A DNA stretch of 6,678 bases from NCBI GenBank assembly GCA_026706395.1, contig JAPOYU010000072.1:1-6678 (forward strand), read 5' to 3'. The translations under genes were made by a program, and so were the position numbers. The DNA is from Chloroflexota bacterium. GTDB taxonomy: Bacteria; Chloroflexota; Anaerolineae; Aggregatilineales; Phototrophicaceae. The notes beneath the pieces are model-generated. The model was given only the letters and a program-made list of their open reading frames with translations. It was not told the origin of the DNA and did no database searches. How positions within the stretch are numbered: the first letter of the stretch is position 1; each line of letters begins with the position of its first letter. Shown here one piece after another: positions 5,891 to 6,678 of the stretch.

Positions 5891-6209
5891 GCGGTAGCGC
5901 TTTAGTGGTGTATCTGCCGCTGTTGAGAGGAAAGAGGAAGCTAGTACAGAGACGAGAGCTGGATGACGCAGAGCGCCGGCAGATTTTGCAGCTGACGGCA
6001 AAGTATCACGTCAGAAAGATCAGTTACTGCGGGCACTTGTCCGGCCTGCTGTTTTTTTAATACCGCGCAAGGATTACAAGCTGAAGTTTCACATGAGCTT
6101 GACGCGCGAGTTATGCCATCTGCTGGAGGAGCCGGTGGTAGTGATGGAGCGGGGCAAGCTGGAGGGCGACCTTGGCTTGCAGTCGCTCAACTCCGCGCGG
6201 CAGCTTTAA
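5887..6209 (+). pseudogene. Second MNT-like protein, interrupted by a one-base deletion in a T7 run
   Basis: GTG at 5887 overlaps the TGA of the preceding gene (GTGA), a layout for translational coupling. In-frame GTGs at 5905 and 5908 or TTG at 5923 are alternatives. The frame runs through AERRQILQLTAKYHVRKISY, CGHLSGLLFF and meets TAA at 6058-6060, just at the end of T7 (6052-6058). With one more T the reading continues LIPRKDYKLKFHM, SLTRELCHLLEEPVVVMERG and ends at TAA 6207-6209, giving 107 residues. This tail aligns with the first copy (FFLLEVEPSYKVRNR..., ELSELPDTPVVLYDG). Both copies lack the DxD motif in the same place, so that loss predates the duplication. Possible readings are a decayed gene, a sequencing error at the homopolymer, or slippage at the T-run that restores the frame. 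Confidence 0.65.
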
Positions 6210-6434
6210 TTCCATATATTTGTCTTTCTATCGAGTAATTCCAGGATATGCATTGCCCAAAGGCGCGAATAAAGCGAAACCTAACCGGTTCAGTAAGGGA
6301 CATTTTGGGCAAAAAAGCTTTGCATGCCGACCCGCGCTGTTTTCACGCTTCGCTGGCAACCGGCGTAATGTGAGATCCTGCACACACGTTACTCATCGTG
6401 CTGAGGACAATGTCAAGGCGGACTGGTCAAAAGG
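6210..6434. other. Intergenic region between convergent genes; one long-looped inverted repeat
   Basis: No protein-like reading is seen on either strand; an open stretch at 6172-6462 in one plus frame has no family-like pattern and overlaps the kinase end. A 9-bp perfect inverted repeat, TTGCCCAAA (6253-6261) and TTTGGGCAA (6304-6312), encloses 42 bases that include the palindrome AACCGGTT (6283-6290). Neither strand has a T-run after the repeat, so it is not a standard terminator for the MNT-like pair or the kinase. Confidence 0.5.
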
Positions 6435-6678
6435 TCAGCGCACGATGTCCGCGTCTGGCTGATCCAGCAGGTCTTCCAATTCACTACGCGCGATGTACAC
6501 GGTGTCGCCATAATGCGTGAGGCAAAGCGCGGCAGTTAGAACGCCGTATCGCAAGCCCTTGAATAGATCGCCCTGCAGCCAGCCGTGCAAGACGCCAGCG
6601 ACCATCGCGTCACCCGCTCCGATTCGGTCGATAACCTGGATATTTTTAGCCGGCTCGATATGAAAGCATCTGCGATCC
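6435..6678 (-). CDS. PfkB-family sugar kinase, C-terminal 80 residues (KDG-kinase-like)
   Basis: The gene enters from the right edge and ends at TGA 6435-6437. The visible part contains the PfkB signature 2, VIDRIGAGDAMVAGVLHG, in which the Asp of GAGD is the family's catalytic base and the glycines form the anion hole for phosphate transfer from ATP. It continues GLRYGVLTAALCLTHYGDTV and a terminal helix SELEDLL. The DRIGAGDA wording and the 'LTHYGD' turn before the last helix are most like 2-dehydro-3-deoxygluconate kinases, which phosphorylate KDG in hexuronate or Entner-Doudoroff metabolism. The substrate-binding N-terminal half is outside the window, so the substrate is uncertain. It converges with the MNT-like pair and shows no sign of decay. 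Confidence 0.88.
   Translation of the reverse strand, partial: DRRCFHIEPAKNIQVIDRIGAGDAMVAGVLHGWLQGDLFKGLRYGVLTAALCLTHYGDTVYIARSELEDLLDQPDADIVR

Noticed and set aside
6052..6058. Classical -1 ribosomal frameshift heptamer
   Set aside because: The zero-frame codons are TTT TTT TAA starting at 6052, which is not the X-XXY-YYZ phase across the T7 run, and no strong downstream stem was seen by eye.
6172..6462. Open plus-strand frame of 96 codons between the MNT-like pair and the kinase
   Set aside because: It overlaps the restored end of the second MNT-like gene and the kinase stop, lacks a ribosome binding site and shows no family pattern.
1..6678. Insertion sequence or transposase to explain the disrupted genes
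   Set aside because: No transposase-like reading, terminal inverted repeats or target duplications were found at the lesion sites, which are single-base changes.

Overview
The window looks like a chromosomal segment from a member of the Chloroflexota, perhaps a Caldilinea-like or Anaerolinea-like lineage. This is an inference. It rests on a secreted mosaic protein whose domains are separated by Thr-Pro linkers of the TPTATNTP type, joined to the C-terminal part of a parallel beta-helix ('choice-of-anchor Q', CSLREA-like) protein, a combination common in that phylum. Tandem small MNT-like proteins and a moderately GC-rich composition fit too. No marker gene fixes the lineage.

Layout, left to right. 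(1) 1-1047, minus strand: a membrane sensor histidine kinase with about six transmembrane segments, a coiled coil, an intact H-box and the start of the ATPase N-box at the left edge. An in-frame amber codon at 703-705 interrupts it. It has a good ribosome binding site, and its leader holds a perfect 13-bp inverted repeat. (2) 1406-2655, minus strand: two tandem paralogous TetR-type repressors. The upstream copy has no stop of its own and reads into the DNA-binding domain of the downstream copy, giving a 270-residue HTH-ligand domain-HTH polypeptide. The downstream copy is full length except for one missing base near 1858-1860. A plausible promoter (TTGACC-17-TATCCT) lies so close to the first ATG that the transcript may be leaderless. 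(3) 2780-5416, plus strand: an 878-residue, apparently 5'-truncated surface protein. It has a beta-helix remnant, a FnIII-like domain, three copies of an unrecognised cysteine-bearing module (the third internally deleted) and two further FnIII domains, separated by Thr-Pro linkers. A strong hairpin plus U-tract terminator follows at 5443-5482. (4) 5633-6209, plus strand: two overlapping genes (GTGA overlap) for small proteins that resemble MNT-type nucleotidyltransferases but lack the catalytic acidic motif. The second is interrupted by a one-base deletion in a T7 run. (5) 6435-6678, minus strand: the C-terminal 80 residues of a PfkB-family sugar kinase, probably KDG-kinase-like.

The genes do not form an obvious pathway. 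The recurring theme is paralogous tandem duplication (TetR pair, MNT-like pair, FnIII and Cys modules) together with gene decay: a nonsense codon, two single-base homopolymer deletions, a lost stop and a lost 5' end. Either this is a degrading accessory region or some lesions are assembly errors; raw reads would decide. The best candidates for something undescribed are the Cys module of the surface protein and the tandem catalytically dead MNT-like pair.
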